Below, in pieces: positions 32,231 through 43,310 of a stretch of DNA of 64,000 bases. Numbering within the stretch: position 1 is the stretch's first letter; each line of letters opens with the position of its first letter. Both the position numbers and the translations under genes were made by a program. This DNA is from Mesodorylaimus sp. YZB2_4 (taxonomy: Eukaryota > Nematoda > Enoplea > Dorylaimida > Dorylaimidae). The stretch lies in the NCBI GenBank assembly GCA_030248295.1, contig JASANH010000781.1:496001-560000 (forward strand), given 5' to 3'. Below the pieces are notes generated by a model. That model did not search any database. It was not told the DNA's origin and saw nothing but the letters and a program-made list of their open reading frames with translations.

Positions 32231-32695
32231 ATGTCCTTACCAATAACGAGCGAGGCCCTACTGGCGCCCTTATTATTCACAGCCATTAGTTTCTTAATTT
32301 TTCTCCTGTGTTGCGCTATTTTCATATGTACAAGGAACGCTGACAAGGAAAATTTGGACTGGCCACTGGCATCGAGTCCCCAACTTGGTCACTTACCCAA
32401 TGGAGGTATTCCAGCGACAGATGCTGTGGGGTGTCCAAATAAGACATTGGTTATTAGCACACCATCGACTAACTGCAATGGGAGATTAGCAACTGATCGT
32501 ACGTTCGAGGAGAATTGTGCCAAGAGAAAAGTACATGGCAGGAGATGGACTGGTTTCGCGAATTTGCTGTGTGGCAAGAAAAGAAAACGAAGAGAAAGGA
32601 GGGTGAGCGACAGATCATATCCCGATGGATCACGATCAGCTTCGAGAATGTCGAACAGTAGTGACGAAGACAATGGACCTGAGATTTTGCTGTGA
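32231..32695 (+). CDS. Small single-pass membrane protein, single exon
   Basis: ATG 32231 opens 154 codons. Residues 10-33 are one strong hydrophobic helix (LLAPLLFTAISFLIFLLCCA), ending in CTR, so either a reverse signal-anchor or an N-terminal anchor. The rest is hydrophilic: a Pro/Asn-rich stretch, a basic cluster (CGKKRKRRERRV) and a Ser/Arg and acidic tail (SRSASRMSNSSDEDNGPEIL). Positive charge sits on the C-side of the helix, predicting a cytoplasmic tail. The acidic-hydrophobic end (EILL*) may be a sorting signal; this is speculative. No family recognised. Confidence 0.55.
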   Translation: MSLPITSEALLAPLLFTAISFLIFLLCCAIFICTRNADKENLDWPLASSPQLGHLPNGGIPATDAVGCPNKTLVISTPSTNCNGRLATDRTFEENCAKRKVHGRRWTGFANLLCGKKRKRRERRVSDRSYPDGSRSASRMSNSSDEDNGPEILL

Positions 32696-33550
32696 TGGAA
32701 TTTCATATTCGATAAAATAAGTCGCATAGCCGATTCTTCTGATTGTGAGCGGGCTTCCCAAATTTCTCGAGCTTTTTAGCCAGATAGTCTGATTAGTCTG
32801 AAGTATTTTCAAAAAATTTTTTAAAACTGCTCTCTAGAACTATATTTTACTCTTGTTGGTAAAATATGGTTTCAGGAGTAGGTTCTCTTGTTTGTGAAAG
32901 TTCAAGAGGAGAAACGCCACTGTAGTGGGAAATGATTTATGATGGTTATTTCGCCTTTGCTGCGGATTTTCTAAATATGGGTTGAATTAACAAAACATTG
33001 GTCAAAAATTTATACGAGAGGAAAAATTATCGATTTTTGTGCCTGTTTTTACTCCAGTTTTTCTAAAAATCTTTACTGCAAGAGATCATTGAAAAATATA
33101 TTTTCTTAATTTCAGCGTAGGCGAGAAAACACATATTGTATGTACTGAAAAATACTTAATAATATCCCCTGAATTTTTTTCAAATGGTTTTGAGGCGGGA
33201 AAATTTTTTGGAAGGAAGAACTGTAATTGTTCTCTCAAATAACCAATGATTCACTCTAAAAATCTGGCTGAACCCCCCTTTAGGGCATGGACTTCACTCC
33301 ATGAGCATAGTATCTCATCTTTACCCTCTTCTACATCAGGAGCATTACTGAAAACCCATAGCCATATCAAAAACTATCGCAGTACGTACAGCAGGACACA
33401 CAATAGGCAAAGAAAACTAGACGGAAAAAGTAGACGGGAAAAAAGTGGAAAAATAAAAAAGGCAAACTGAAGGAGTATAACTAGACATGAGGAGAAGTGA
33501 TTGCCCTAAAAAAATTGTTACATTCATGGAAAATCTTGATTAGCTATCAG
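32696..33550. other. Intergenic
   Basis: An inverted pair of the GTAAAATATGGTTTCA motif (left 32837-32850, right 32859-32876) lies here, and a GGCGGGAAAATTTTTT word at 33194. Nothing else coding is seen. Confidence 0.45.
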
Positions 33551-35054
33551 TCACTGCCGAACCCAAACCATGTAACCATTTGGCCAGGATCGCCACACAT
33601 TGCCATCTAACACTGCTCCTCGTAAACGTCGTGGTCTCAACTTGTGCGAGATCAATTTCGACATCATTTTGATGACACAAGCGTGATGTTTGATTTCTTG
33701 ATCTGTTCTCCACAACATGAAAATTTTGCTGATTTTGATTGAAGACAGAAAGTCGTCTGCGTTTTCAAATAATGTGCATTCTTCACCTGTGTGAAGAAAG
33801 ATAAGGGGTCAGATTTTTCAGTATGTCCAGATTTCTCATCCGGCACTAGATGCCTGTACTGACTAACACTTGTTCCAAGTACATGCTTCTGGGCAACCTT
33901 TCCCCCAGCCGAGCACCCCGAGCCCCCCGGCCCGCCCCGCCAAAGCGAGGAATGTTTCAATCGCGTCGCGCTCTGTGACGCCCGCCGAGCTGGTGACCGC
34001 GCCGCCGCCGCCGCGCTGGCCCCGAGGCATGCTGTGAACGCACGTCAGCTCAGCTGAAACCCCCCACCCACCAAGCCAGCAACCCCAACCCACCACATAT
34101 TTTACCCAACCACGCATGTAAAATATGGTTACAGTCCCACAGCGACTCTCGTTTTAGAGCATTCAAAAGCAAAGAAAACAAAATAGGTTGGCGCACCAAA
34201 ATGATCGAAATGCGCTTTTCTGCCCTTGCGCCTCACCTTCTCTTATAGTTAATCAAAAACATCCCGCTGCGAATTGTATTTTACCTTTTAGAAAATTCAT
34301 AGCCTTACCGTCCTAGCGCAGTTTTGAACTTACCATTCAAATCTATTCTAATCACTACTTCTTTGAAATCGATCGCTTTCATCATCCCTCTCAATACATC
34401 CACTACTGCACTCCGATCAATCGCCGTATCAGAATCGATCACCTGAACTTGATCAAATATCCCATTGGCTTGCGATGCAATTTTCAGTTGCTGCAACTCC
34501 ACTTCACCTCCATTGGACACGTAGACTCGACCACCACTTTGGGCCGCGTATAAAGCCAAATACCCTCCATCTTTGATCCCGATATCGATAAATCCGATCG
34601 ATGATTTCTTATCAGTCGCGGCATCATCGATCGCAGTTTTCAAATTTTGTAACATAAATTGAAGATTCTCATCGCTATCGAACTCATTTAGCGGCCTGTC
34701 GCCACAATAGTAGAACGCAGGATTTGTGCTCGTTTCTTTACAATTCTGGTCAATTATCGATTGATCGTATATCGATTTCCTTCGATCAGGTTGTTCACGC
34801 GGCTCTTGTTGTTTAATTCGCGTATCTTGTTCACGCTGCATTCGCGTTTCGGGCGATTCCATGAAGAAAACCATGGAAAAACATAACAACATCATTCCGT
34901 ATAAAAACGCCCGAATGTACCAGGGTGGCATGCCGATCAGAAATTTGGGAAATGGTGGTTCTTCTTCATCCGACGAATCATTTCTTATAAGTGCGCTCCT
35001 CGTCGAAACGGCGCTGCTACTTCGACGCGGCATCACTTTTCGTCGTCTCACCAT
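33551..35054 (-). CDS. FkbM-like methyltransferase domain, type II membrane protein
   Basis: Two exons on the minus strand, 35054-34334 and 33786-33551, join in phase (GAATG|gtaagt to cttcacacag|) for 318 aa. The N-terminus is basic and Ser-rich. A single membrane helix follows at about residues 46-65 (YIRAFLYGMMLLCFSMVFFM), then a charged stem rich in Arg/Gln. The lumenal part has the SAM-binding-like motif GFIDIGIKDGGYLALYAAQS with GGRVYVS, and the later RIDLNG, which corresponds to the K[IL]DvEG of FkbM methyltransferases, falling right at the splice site. Exon two continues with ECTLFENADDFLSS and ends WPNGYMVWVRQ. The first motif lacks the usual DIGAN.G pattern (DIGIKDG), so SAM binding may be altered. 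Type II topology suggests a Golgi or ER sugar-modifying role, inferred only. Confidence 0.65.
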
Positions 35055-37447
35055 AAATGACGCCAGTTGGTGTCAAATGTTGCGAAAACTGCGAAAATTG
35101 TGCGGGCGTCAATCTCGAAGATTCCAGCGCACTCTGCCTGAAATGTTGGAGTCAATAAGCAACAATTGGCTTGCGGAACCTTATGCCAGGTTACTAAGGT
35201 GCTGTTGGCAATTGTTGCCAAGTGCATGTATCGATTTTAATGCTGGTAGCTACCAAAATGGGCAAAAGACAGGCCAATCCAAACTCCGGCTTTTGTTAGC
35301 CGTTGCACGTGGAACCCTTTCTTAGAACATGACTGTCAGTTGAAACAGCGTGATGTCCATAACAAACAGCACATATTCTAAATTAGCTCAAAATTGAATA
35401 AAGAAACGTGGAGATTTTTGCCCGCTAAGCGTTTCATATCTGATACGAAAACTTTTTGATACAGAAACTAAATCTTCTTTCAAAAACCGTATCAACGCTA
35501 CCTACATCAGGCCAATGGTGTACTGTCTGCTAGCCAATCAACATGCTTGTTCCTGGCTAGTGACTGGTTTATGCAATAGAAGCATTAGCCGGGAAGCTAA
35601 TGCCTACATCCGGGTAAGCTACTGCAGCCTGGTCTTTATTCCCTTAGTCGCTACGCTACAGTAGCTTATGTATAACAGACAGAAAGAGCTGTAGAAGTTT
35701 TCTGTTAGCCGTGCACTATTTGACGCCATCTCAAGCGAGATGTGATCGATAAAAAATCCGTCGGTCAAAGATAGATCTCCTTGCACAAAACGTAGTCGTA
35801 GCGATAGCGGAATTGTGGAAGCGTAGAGTTGATTAGAGAATGAGCGGACCGACTGCTCAGATCGACCGACGACGAGACTGCGTATAACTTACAGACTTGG
35901 TTACAATGACTTTACGGACGAAGAAAAGCAGGGTCAGCGACACGAACGAAGACTAAGCCGCAAGGAAGCGAACTAGGCATAAAAGGGGGACAGTAGTCGT
36001 GCGAGTTGCATCTATGTGCTATGCACCTTTAGGACCGTGGTGGGGATGATTTCGCTCTCTTCTGCCAGCCACCATCTGATGGAATGTGTTACCGCTTGCG
36101 GTTACATGTAATCGCTCCTGCTTCTTGCCCGCGACTTTCTCTGTGGGCCACGTTAGCTCCCGCCGAATTTTAGACAATATATTGTCTATATTCGCCTATT
36201 AGAGAAACAGGCATTTTCACTCCCCCGCCCATCCTGAAAAAATGCGCTTTCTGCGCTTTCTCCCAGAGAATTCTGCGAACACAAAATCGCCAGTAAAATT
36301 ACATTTAACGATACTCTGTGCTTAGTTCTGGTAGGCTGGATTAGTAAACTCAGAGATGCGGGCTCGATAACCGACCAGCTCATGTTTCCATCCTGTTTCT
36401 GTGTCTTTACCCCAGTCTGATTGTGAGCGATTATACGAAATCGTCACTTTAAAACTGACAAAAAAACAACTAGAAGGAAACGTAAATCAGCGTTGCTTCT
36501 TGAGGGTGGAGTCAAATTTTATGCTGGATCTCTTTGACTCTTGCAGCCTGAAAGTCTCTTCCCCCCTGCTTCTGTTTTAGGTAGCCTCTCCTTCCCGGCC
36601 ACTCCTAGGGACAGTGCCGCATTTTGTACGCGTGGTGAATCTTCGCAAATAAAGGGCTTAAACTACAGTATACTTCGTGATTTTATTAAGGGCAGTTCCC
36701 TCTTTTTCTGCTGCATTTTCGGCATGTGAGTATGAGCTTACCTATGGCGATGGGTGACAATCGCCGAGAGCTAGTCATATGCAAGATCCTGCAGGTCGTT
36801 TCTCTGACGCATGCTATCTGCCTCGTTCGTAGAGACATATCTGGTATGGTTCAAGTTCCTGTTCTATCCCATCACCGAAATCTTATGCGCGCCTGAATTG
36901 GAATGGGTATGCCACACAAAAGCTTACCCGGGCTGCGAGTCGAAGATTCGCTTAGCGCACTTGAGGTCATAGACTGAGGCCTAGCCCACCAGACCACGAG
37001 CCTGGTGCCAGCACGCTACCTGCTCCTTCCGCGGTCACTCAGGGAATCTTACAAGCCATAGACGTCCTCCCTTTCCCCTCCACTTAAGCGCATTTTTCGT
37101 CCACCAGCTCCCTATAAATTTCCCGCGTCTCCTGCAGCGTTGCCAGTCGCCAAAGTTGTAATTTTACGCTGATCCTGCATAGCCTGGAGGTAAAAGTCAT
37201 ATCTGTGGTATGGACATAGAGGCAGTGACGACAGACACTGAGGACCTAGTTGATTCAGAAGTAGACAAGTCAAGTATATGGGAACAAAAAAAGCAATTTT
37301 ACAGTTCAGCAATGGCAGCTAGCGTACAGAAAACTTTCGTGGCACATGGACATCTGATTAATAAATATGAAAAGGCAAAGTTTTGTGCATCCTCTCCACG
37401 CGGCTAGCATTTGATGGACAACACAAGTGACTTTCCTCAAAACTCAT

Positions 37448-37620
37448 ACCGGGGTCGTAGCCTAGCGGGTTAAGGCATCTGCCCCTCACGCTGGGTGCGC
37501 ACTTACTGAAGAGGGTTCGACTCCCGCCTCGGTACAAAATAATTGTCAAATACGTGTTCCTTAGCCCTCGAGTGCGCTGTATAGTGCTTGGCTATGGATG
37601 AAAGATGACATGACATGTGT
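37448..37620 (+). repeat. tRNA-derived SINE, copy 3
   Basis: The head ACCGGGGTCGTAGCCTAGCG then GGTTAAGGCATC, B-box GGGTTCGACTCCCGCC, and the shared body (AATTGTCAAATACGTG, TTCCTTAGCCCTCGAGTGCG, TTGGCTATGG) match copies 1 and 2. The copy runs into the poly-C/poly-G hairpin at 37607. Confidence 0.85.
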
Positions 37621-37696
37621 AACCCCCCCCCCCCGCCTGGTAGGTCATGTGTAACCCACCGGGGGGGGGGGGGGGGGGGGGGTTACACATGACATG
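37607..37696. repeat. Inverted repeat with poly-C and poly-G arms
   Basis: The left arm CATGACATGTGTAAC followed by a run of 12 C (37623-37634) faces a run of 22 G (37661-37682) followed by GTTACACATGACATG. The loop holds another gtcatgtgtaaccc. The sequence could form a long hairpin, and the G run a quadruplex. It lies at the 3' end of the SINE copy. Confidence 0.8.
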
Positions 37697-40443
37697 AAAA
37701 ACTCATTTCGTATTGGTTTGAATCGGTAATCGGATCTAATCTGATGTGAAGGTACCACCGAATATGACGGCTGGGTTCAGTCCGCAGCCAACTGCCATAG
37801 GTGAAGATAAGACAAGAACATATGATAAGCCCTGACGGTATGTTGCATGTTGCCCATATCAGTGGACACTGGCCAAACACCCGAGTGCAGTCGCAGAATT
37901 CTAGCAGAGGTCGTTGACAGCTCGTTTATGATAGCTACACAGTCAGAGGTGCATGCGATCCGCTTGTGGTCCCAAGTCATACCAGCCCGGCTATGTGCTC
38001 CCTGAATCCAGCTTATCTATTGTACCAATGGCAGGCATCTCACCCTGCTGTATCATCTTTGTCCTTGAGTCAGAGGGCGTGACAGCTAGCACCATCGTCA
38101 ACCACCGATAAGCCATCGTGATGGACAGCAACTCATCATTTCGACCAAGACAGCTTCCCTCGCATGACGCAATGATGGACGGATGTAGGCTGACATCGAT
38201 CGCCCCTTCCCTTTCGAGGAGGCTGGCACTCTTATTTTCACCAGCTGCTATGACGTTTTGATTTTTCCTTTACTCAACATGTTTTGCATTTTCTCTCAAT
38301 GCCAGCGTGGCTTGTGGCTAAAGGAGAATTATGTACTGAGCGAAAATCAACATGGCAGCTAGGCTTTGATCAAATATTTATAACCTTTTTCCGAATAAAG
38401 ACATTTCGATTTTGCTCGTCGTGTTTATGTTGTTGATGATGCATTCTGATTTCACACCATCTTGCAGATGCGACCATTTTTCTGTTCGCCGTGTCGAGCG
38501 AGGGTTTCTTGCCGATTTTCTGGGCAGTAATGTCCATTAAAGGTGAAACTTTGCAGTGTATTATCTGGCTATCATCCTGATACCCCTCGGTCTTCTGGCT
38601 GGCCTCAATGTCTTTTTTGTTATGGCTATCGAAGCCATGGCTGACAGAAGAAAACCCACTTGCACAGGACGTATGGTCACTTTACACTGCTGCCTCTCAA
38701 TGGGAGCCAATACTTGGTCACGTGTGTCGCATGACCAAGTGTTGGCGTGTCAACCGTATACTAGCACACTGGATAAGAATGCTATACAGCGCAGTAAAGC
38801 TTCACGCTTATCGTTAGATCAGAGCAAGTATAACAGCACATTGACTGGGCTGCTCATGGGCAGCCGTGGCTTATCAAACCCTCCCCACCCCTCCTGCTGT
38901 CAATCCAATCAATACTTTCCCACTAATATGGAAAACAACATCATTTCTTCTTTGCCGATATGTACATCAACACGAAAACAACAAGCTGTCTGCGCATTGA
39001 GAAAACACACTTGTTATTATTTACATCCTCTCTTCCAGATCGATTATGCCACTGAACACGCATTGGGAAAACAGCGCACTGCGAGTGTGTCAGCGTTGTG
39101 ATTAATGACCAGAGGGGGGAGCCCGAGCCGAGCCATACATAACACTTTGGTCGAAAAGAGAATAAGCTTATTTCTAAGACAAACTTAGCAATGACCAACT
39201 AGGCTGGCTCATATTATTTTCTTGTAAATATGCTAAATTTAGATTTGAAGGGAGTCGGGGATTATTTCAACTAGGGAATAATAAAGGCCATTTAAGCGAA
39301 CGGCGTTAGATTTAACGAGTATAATTTGTCATTCTAAAATCGAACTATTGCACCCAAGACTCCACTATTCATCATCCTACAATCAATCGACCATTCTATT
39401 CGCTTATGTGCTTTTTATTGACCGGATATCACTATATTGTGTAGATTTACAGAAAACGACGACAAGAATCAACAAAGGGCCATAAAAGGAAGCAAAATAT
39501 GACCGATTCCAAAAAATCACACACATCTTCATTTACCAGGGCGAAAACAGCATCAAATAAATATCACCTAGACAATGCTGTACACAAAAGGGTCTGCAAA
39601 ATAGGTATTAGGTGAAAAAATATTTGCAATTTAAAACATAAAAGAGCCTTTTTAACAGGTGAATTTTAGTCATTTTTAAATTGGCGCGCTACAGTAAGAA
39701 GTAACCAGACTAGTTCGACACAGGTTTGGCTCACAAAAACAGAAAGTGCTCTCAAAAATGAAAGCTACTCGGCATGAAAATTCACAGAGAATACTCGCGC
39801 TTTTTACATACAATTGCACATACTGTACTCATATAAAGATTCTAGACCTAAGAAGCTCGCGATTATCTCCCGTTGCTGTAATGGGCGAACTTACAACACA
39901 AATGTTACAGTTTGACGCACAAAAATAACTCATAGGAAAATCAAGAATCTTGCTTAGGAATGCACATTTTCCAGGGTTAAAAACAGAAGGCAAAGTGCTT
40001 GAATTTTTGTGTTGGAAGAAAAAGAGTTTGAGAAGAAAATGTAAGTTGAAAATTATGCATAGCTTTCTAATTGAATGCTTTTCTATGCATGCAGAGCCCA
40101 GAAAATAATTAGCAAAAATGGCAGCGGTTTTTGGGTAAGTGGTACCACTTTTTCCCAATTATTTCGACAAGAGCGCGAAATTTAAATTTTGGATGGCTCT
40201 CACCGCCCACCCCGAGTAATAGGCTGCTCGGATGCACTTTACGTATTTGAAGTTTGGAAACTCTCGTTCTGCAGTGTACTCCTTCGCATTAAAAAATGCC
40301 CGAATCTTTGAGAAAGAGAACAGAAGAAAGACCAGATCTGCTCTGACGACTAGCTAAAATTATGGCACAACAATGTCATTTGCAAAACAAGGAAGATTCT
40401 CACTGAAAACATTTTGGTAGGAATTTAAATTTCAAGTTGAATT

Positions 40444-42126
40444 TTACACTAAAACTTCAAATCCACTACTTATAGCCAGTTTCAATTGTTTCAAAAATTG
40501 CATTTGCTGTTCATAAACTCGCAACTCACCATTTCGTTTACGTTGTTCTTCTTTTGCCGATCGTACAGCTTGAGTTACGTGATCACCATTGGCCTTGAGT
40601 AATTCCACTTTGGCGTGTAATAAGTTGAGAACGTTCGATTTATTGTCGCCGATTTGATGAGAATCGGAGTCAAACGATTCCGACAATTCCCCATTCAGCG
40701 GTTCATTTTCGGTTTTGTAAGATTCTGACCTCGAGAAGTCCAAATTTGAATTAGTGCATTTTGCATTTAAATTAGGAACTTCAGTTTTAGAGTTCGTGGA
40801 TTTTCCAAGTCGATGATCAGGATCATGGTTTGCAGCTTCTTCGTCAATCGAGCGATCGTGATCTGTTTTTCGAACTGGCTGATAAGAATCGATTTTTGTA
40901 ATCGATCGATCAGAATCACTCTTTGCAACAGCTCGATCTTCCGCGCTACATTTGCAGCACTCTCGATCGCAAGCATGGCCATCATCATCGCATTCACTTT
41001 CCTCTTCTTCATCGTCGATCATTGGTATATTTCCATTTTCATCCCTTTGTAACATGGGTAAAAAATCATCTTCAGTGCACTCGACTGATTTATCTTCTGT
41101 TAAATCGCACTGTAAAGCTACATCTTCTCGAGATTTCGAAACACAACTATTTCTCGTGGCCACTGATAATCTGACATTGGATTGAGAATTGACATTTCTT
41201 AAATTCGTGCTTCCATAGCGAGAAACACTCAAAGTTTGCCAATCAGGAGTATGAACACTGGAAGCTGGACTGGAATCTTGGCTGGCACCACTTCCATAAC
41301 CGGAGCTACTACGTAAGCTATAAACGCTATTATCGTCTTTGCTGTTTTGATTTCTCATTTTGTCTTCATCGAATCCACTTTTCTTATAATTTAAAGTATT
41401 CGATTGTGGTCGTTCATTCAATGACATACCTTTTTTCATGGATAATGATCCTGTACGTGACAAATCCAATGCGGGTATAATTCGTGGCGATTTCGGTCGA
41501 ACCCAAGGATTTGTACGAATTTGTGGGCGCGAAGTGGCCATTGTTTGCTGATGTAGCGTTATTGTGGATCCTTCAATTTCGTCACTGTTAATCATCATTT
41601 CTTGAACGGAACAAGAAACTTGATTCGACGAAATTAAATTTTTTGATGTTGATTTTTGTTGATCATAAGGAGAATAATAAGAAGTGTTCATTTTGAATGA
41701 TTGGACTCGATCGATCCCGTGCGGATGCCACGACGAGGACATCAGCTGGGCGTGGTCATCGGTTTCTGAACTGACCATTATCCTGGGCGATACAAGGGTG
41801 GATGAAGCTGGTGACAGAGCCCTCAGGGGCGAGTGACTTGTTCCAATAACATCGGTCTCCGTGTATCGACGTCGACCAATGGCGTTACGAATAGTTGAAT
41901 TTGATCGAATTTCACACTCCATTTTTTCGCTACGTTTTTGTTTCTTGTTTGACGAATAAGCCTTGTCATCACTTTTATGTTTGACTAATGGCGTTGATGT
42001 GGTCGATTTAGCTTTTATCTTATCTAAACGCCGTTTCTCTTGGCCGCCGACGCCACCGCCTTGGCTCTTTCTTCTATGCGCGGTCAATCGAGGCAACGAG
42101 TCGATCCAAGAAACTAATTTTAGCAT
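40444..42126 (-). CDS. Low-complexity protein with C-terminal coiled coil (main exon)
   Basis: The ATG at 42126 comes four bases after an acceptor (gcatttcag|gag) and reads MLKLVSWIDSLPRLTAHRRK; the frame is open a little further upstream, so the true start may lie in an earlier exon. About 560 codons follow. The content is basic and Ser-rich (residues 20-70), a Ser/Gly stretch typical of polarity or adhesion scaffolds (SSSGYGSGASQDSSPASS), an acidic block (DDEEEESECDDDGHACDREC with a CCKC), Asp/Ser/Lys repeats (SDSDRSITKI, KTDHDRSIDE), and a C-terminal helix with heptads (LLHAKVELLKANGDHVTQAV..RKRNGELRVYEQQMQFLKQLKL). It resembles no family I can name. It is probably a cytoplasmic or nuclear scaffold protein; that is inferred from composition. 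Confidence 0.65.
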   Translation of the reverse strand: MLKLVSWIDSLPRLTAHRRKSQGGGVGGQEKRRLDKIKAKSTTSTPLVKHKSDDKAYSSNKKQKRSEKMECEIRSNSTIRNAIGRRRYTETDVIGTSHSPLRALSPASSTLVSPRIMVSSETDDHAQLMSSSWHPHGIDRVQSFKMNTSYYSPYDQQKSTSKNLISSNQVSCSVQEMMINSDEIEGSTITLHQQTMATSRPQIRTNPWVRPKSPRIIPALDLSRTGSLSMKKGMSLNERPQSNTLNYKKSGFDEDKMRNQNSKDDNSVYSLRSSSGYGSGASQDSSPASSVHTPDWQTLSVSRYGSTNLRNVNSQSNVRLSVATRNSCVSKSREDVALQCDLTEDKSVECTEDDFLPMLQRDENGNIPMIDDEEEESECDDDGHACDRECCKCSAEDRAVAKSDSDRSITKIDSYQPVRKTDHDRSIDEEAANHDPDHRLGKSTNSKTEVPNLNAKCTNSNLDFSRSESYKTENEPLNGELSESFDSDSHQIGDNKSNVLNLLHAKVELLKANGDHVTQAVRSAKEEQRKRNGELRVYEQQMQFLKQLKLAISSGFEVLV

Positions 42127-43124
42127 TCTCCTGAAATGCAAGTCCATTTCGAGTATTTGCGAACTCAAAGAAAAAAAATTCTCAAAGGAAAAAGTCGAGT
42201 AGCTAATTGCAAAACCATCATGCGGTCAGTTTGAAATGGAATTTTTTAACGTCATTCCCAGTATATAGTGGGCGAAGAAAAATTTCGTTATCTTTCACTC
42301 GAAAGAGACCAAAGCGAGGCAGTCAGAAAAGTAATCTTGGGCTGGAGTGGACGAATGGAAACGAGGTGGATTAGAAAGTTCAATTTCCGATAACGACTGC
42401 AGCGAATGGGCGCAACTTTATGGCATAACTCAAAAGCAGTAATGTTCAAGGTTGTAAAAATTCTTAAAAAACGCCAACATCTTCGAAATCGTGTTGGTTG
42501 TGGTAAGGAATAGAAAAGGATGAGAAAAAAAGATGAAGCAGAACAGAAGGCGAGCGGTGCAGCTGGTGGGAGAGGAGAAGGGAGAATGGGTCAATAGTCA
42601 AAAGGAAGCCCGCTCTGGGCCAGTGCAACCATTTCTTTTCATACAAGTCTCGCCAAGGAATACAAATCCTACATGAGCTTTAAATGAATGGACGAATTAG
42701 CAAAGGAGAAAATCTAGGATTTAGGGTTTGACGAATCTAAAGCAGTCATGCGCGAGTTCCAAAAAAAGGGAGTTTTGGGGAAAAAAAATTTGACGCCGAG
42801 GGAATCGGTCAAGCATTTTGATGAAGTGTTTTGGACGAGAAAAAGAGAACAATCCAGCTTTATGAGGATAAAATGGAACAGAGAGGGCACTGGTTGGCTC
42901 AGCGTCAAACTAGGAAGTGATGCCTACCGTGGCCACGTTTGGTATGCGTGTACAGTATGCACGCCCTGCCACGTGATGCCACCGTTGTGTGCACGACTCA
43001 ACGAGGCGAGACTAACGATGAGCCTAGCCTGGCAGCATTGTTGGTGGTAGAAGCACGTGCTTGCGCGGCCACTGGGATCGGTCATGATGATAATGGATCG
43101 GTCCTTTTGCAGCGTAAACTCATA

Positions 43125-43310
43125 AACAGCACCAGTTTACAGTACACTGTTGAATACTGGTCAGTGCTGTAAGCTGTGCACGTACAATGAAGTGTACAGG
43201 TACAGTAAGCAGTACACGTAAAGTGTACATTGTACACACTACACTGTACACTGCACATGTACTGTTGAGCAAGTACACACAGTGTACAGTAGAGGTATGT
43301 ACGTGTAAAA
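43125..43310. repeat. GTACA/TGTAC word cluster
   Basis: About fourteen GTACA or TGTAC words (AGTACACTG, GTGTACAGGTACAG, AGTACACGTAAAGTGTACATTGTAC and similar) lie in 185 bp, making many short self-complementary units. Confidence 0.75.

Larger units (their letters stand above)
35055..40443. other. Long gene-poor interval
   Basis: The visible content is repeats: CTGTTAGCCGTG at 35702-35713 and a diverged form near 35293, a SINE at 37448-37620, and a poly-C/poly-G hairpin at 37607-37696 (both listed). A GTG-started frame at 38556-39101 with a hydrophobic start is not convincing. No gene is called. Confidence 0.45.

Noticed and set aside
22898-37520. SINE heads as functional tRNA genes
   Set aside because: A and B boxes are present, but acceptor and anticodon stems do not form and a shared non-tRNA body follows.
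38707-38755. Hairpin with arms ACTTGGTCA / TGACCAAGT
   Set aside because: Only a 9-base arm; expected at some rate by chance and without context.
38556-39101. 181-codon frame with a hydrophobic start
   Set aside because: It starts at GTG inside unremarkable DNA and the later part shows no protein-like pattern; no splice or homology support.
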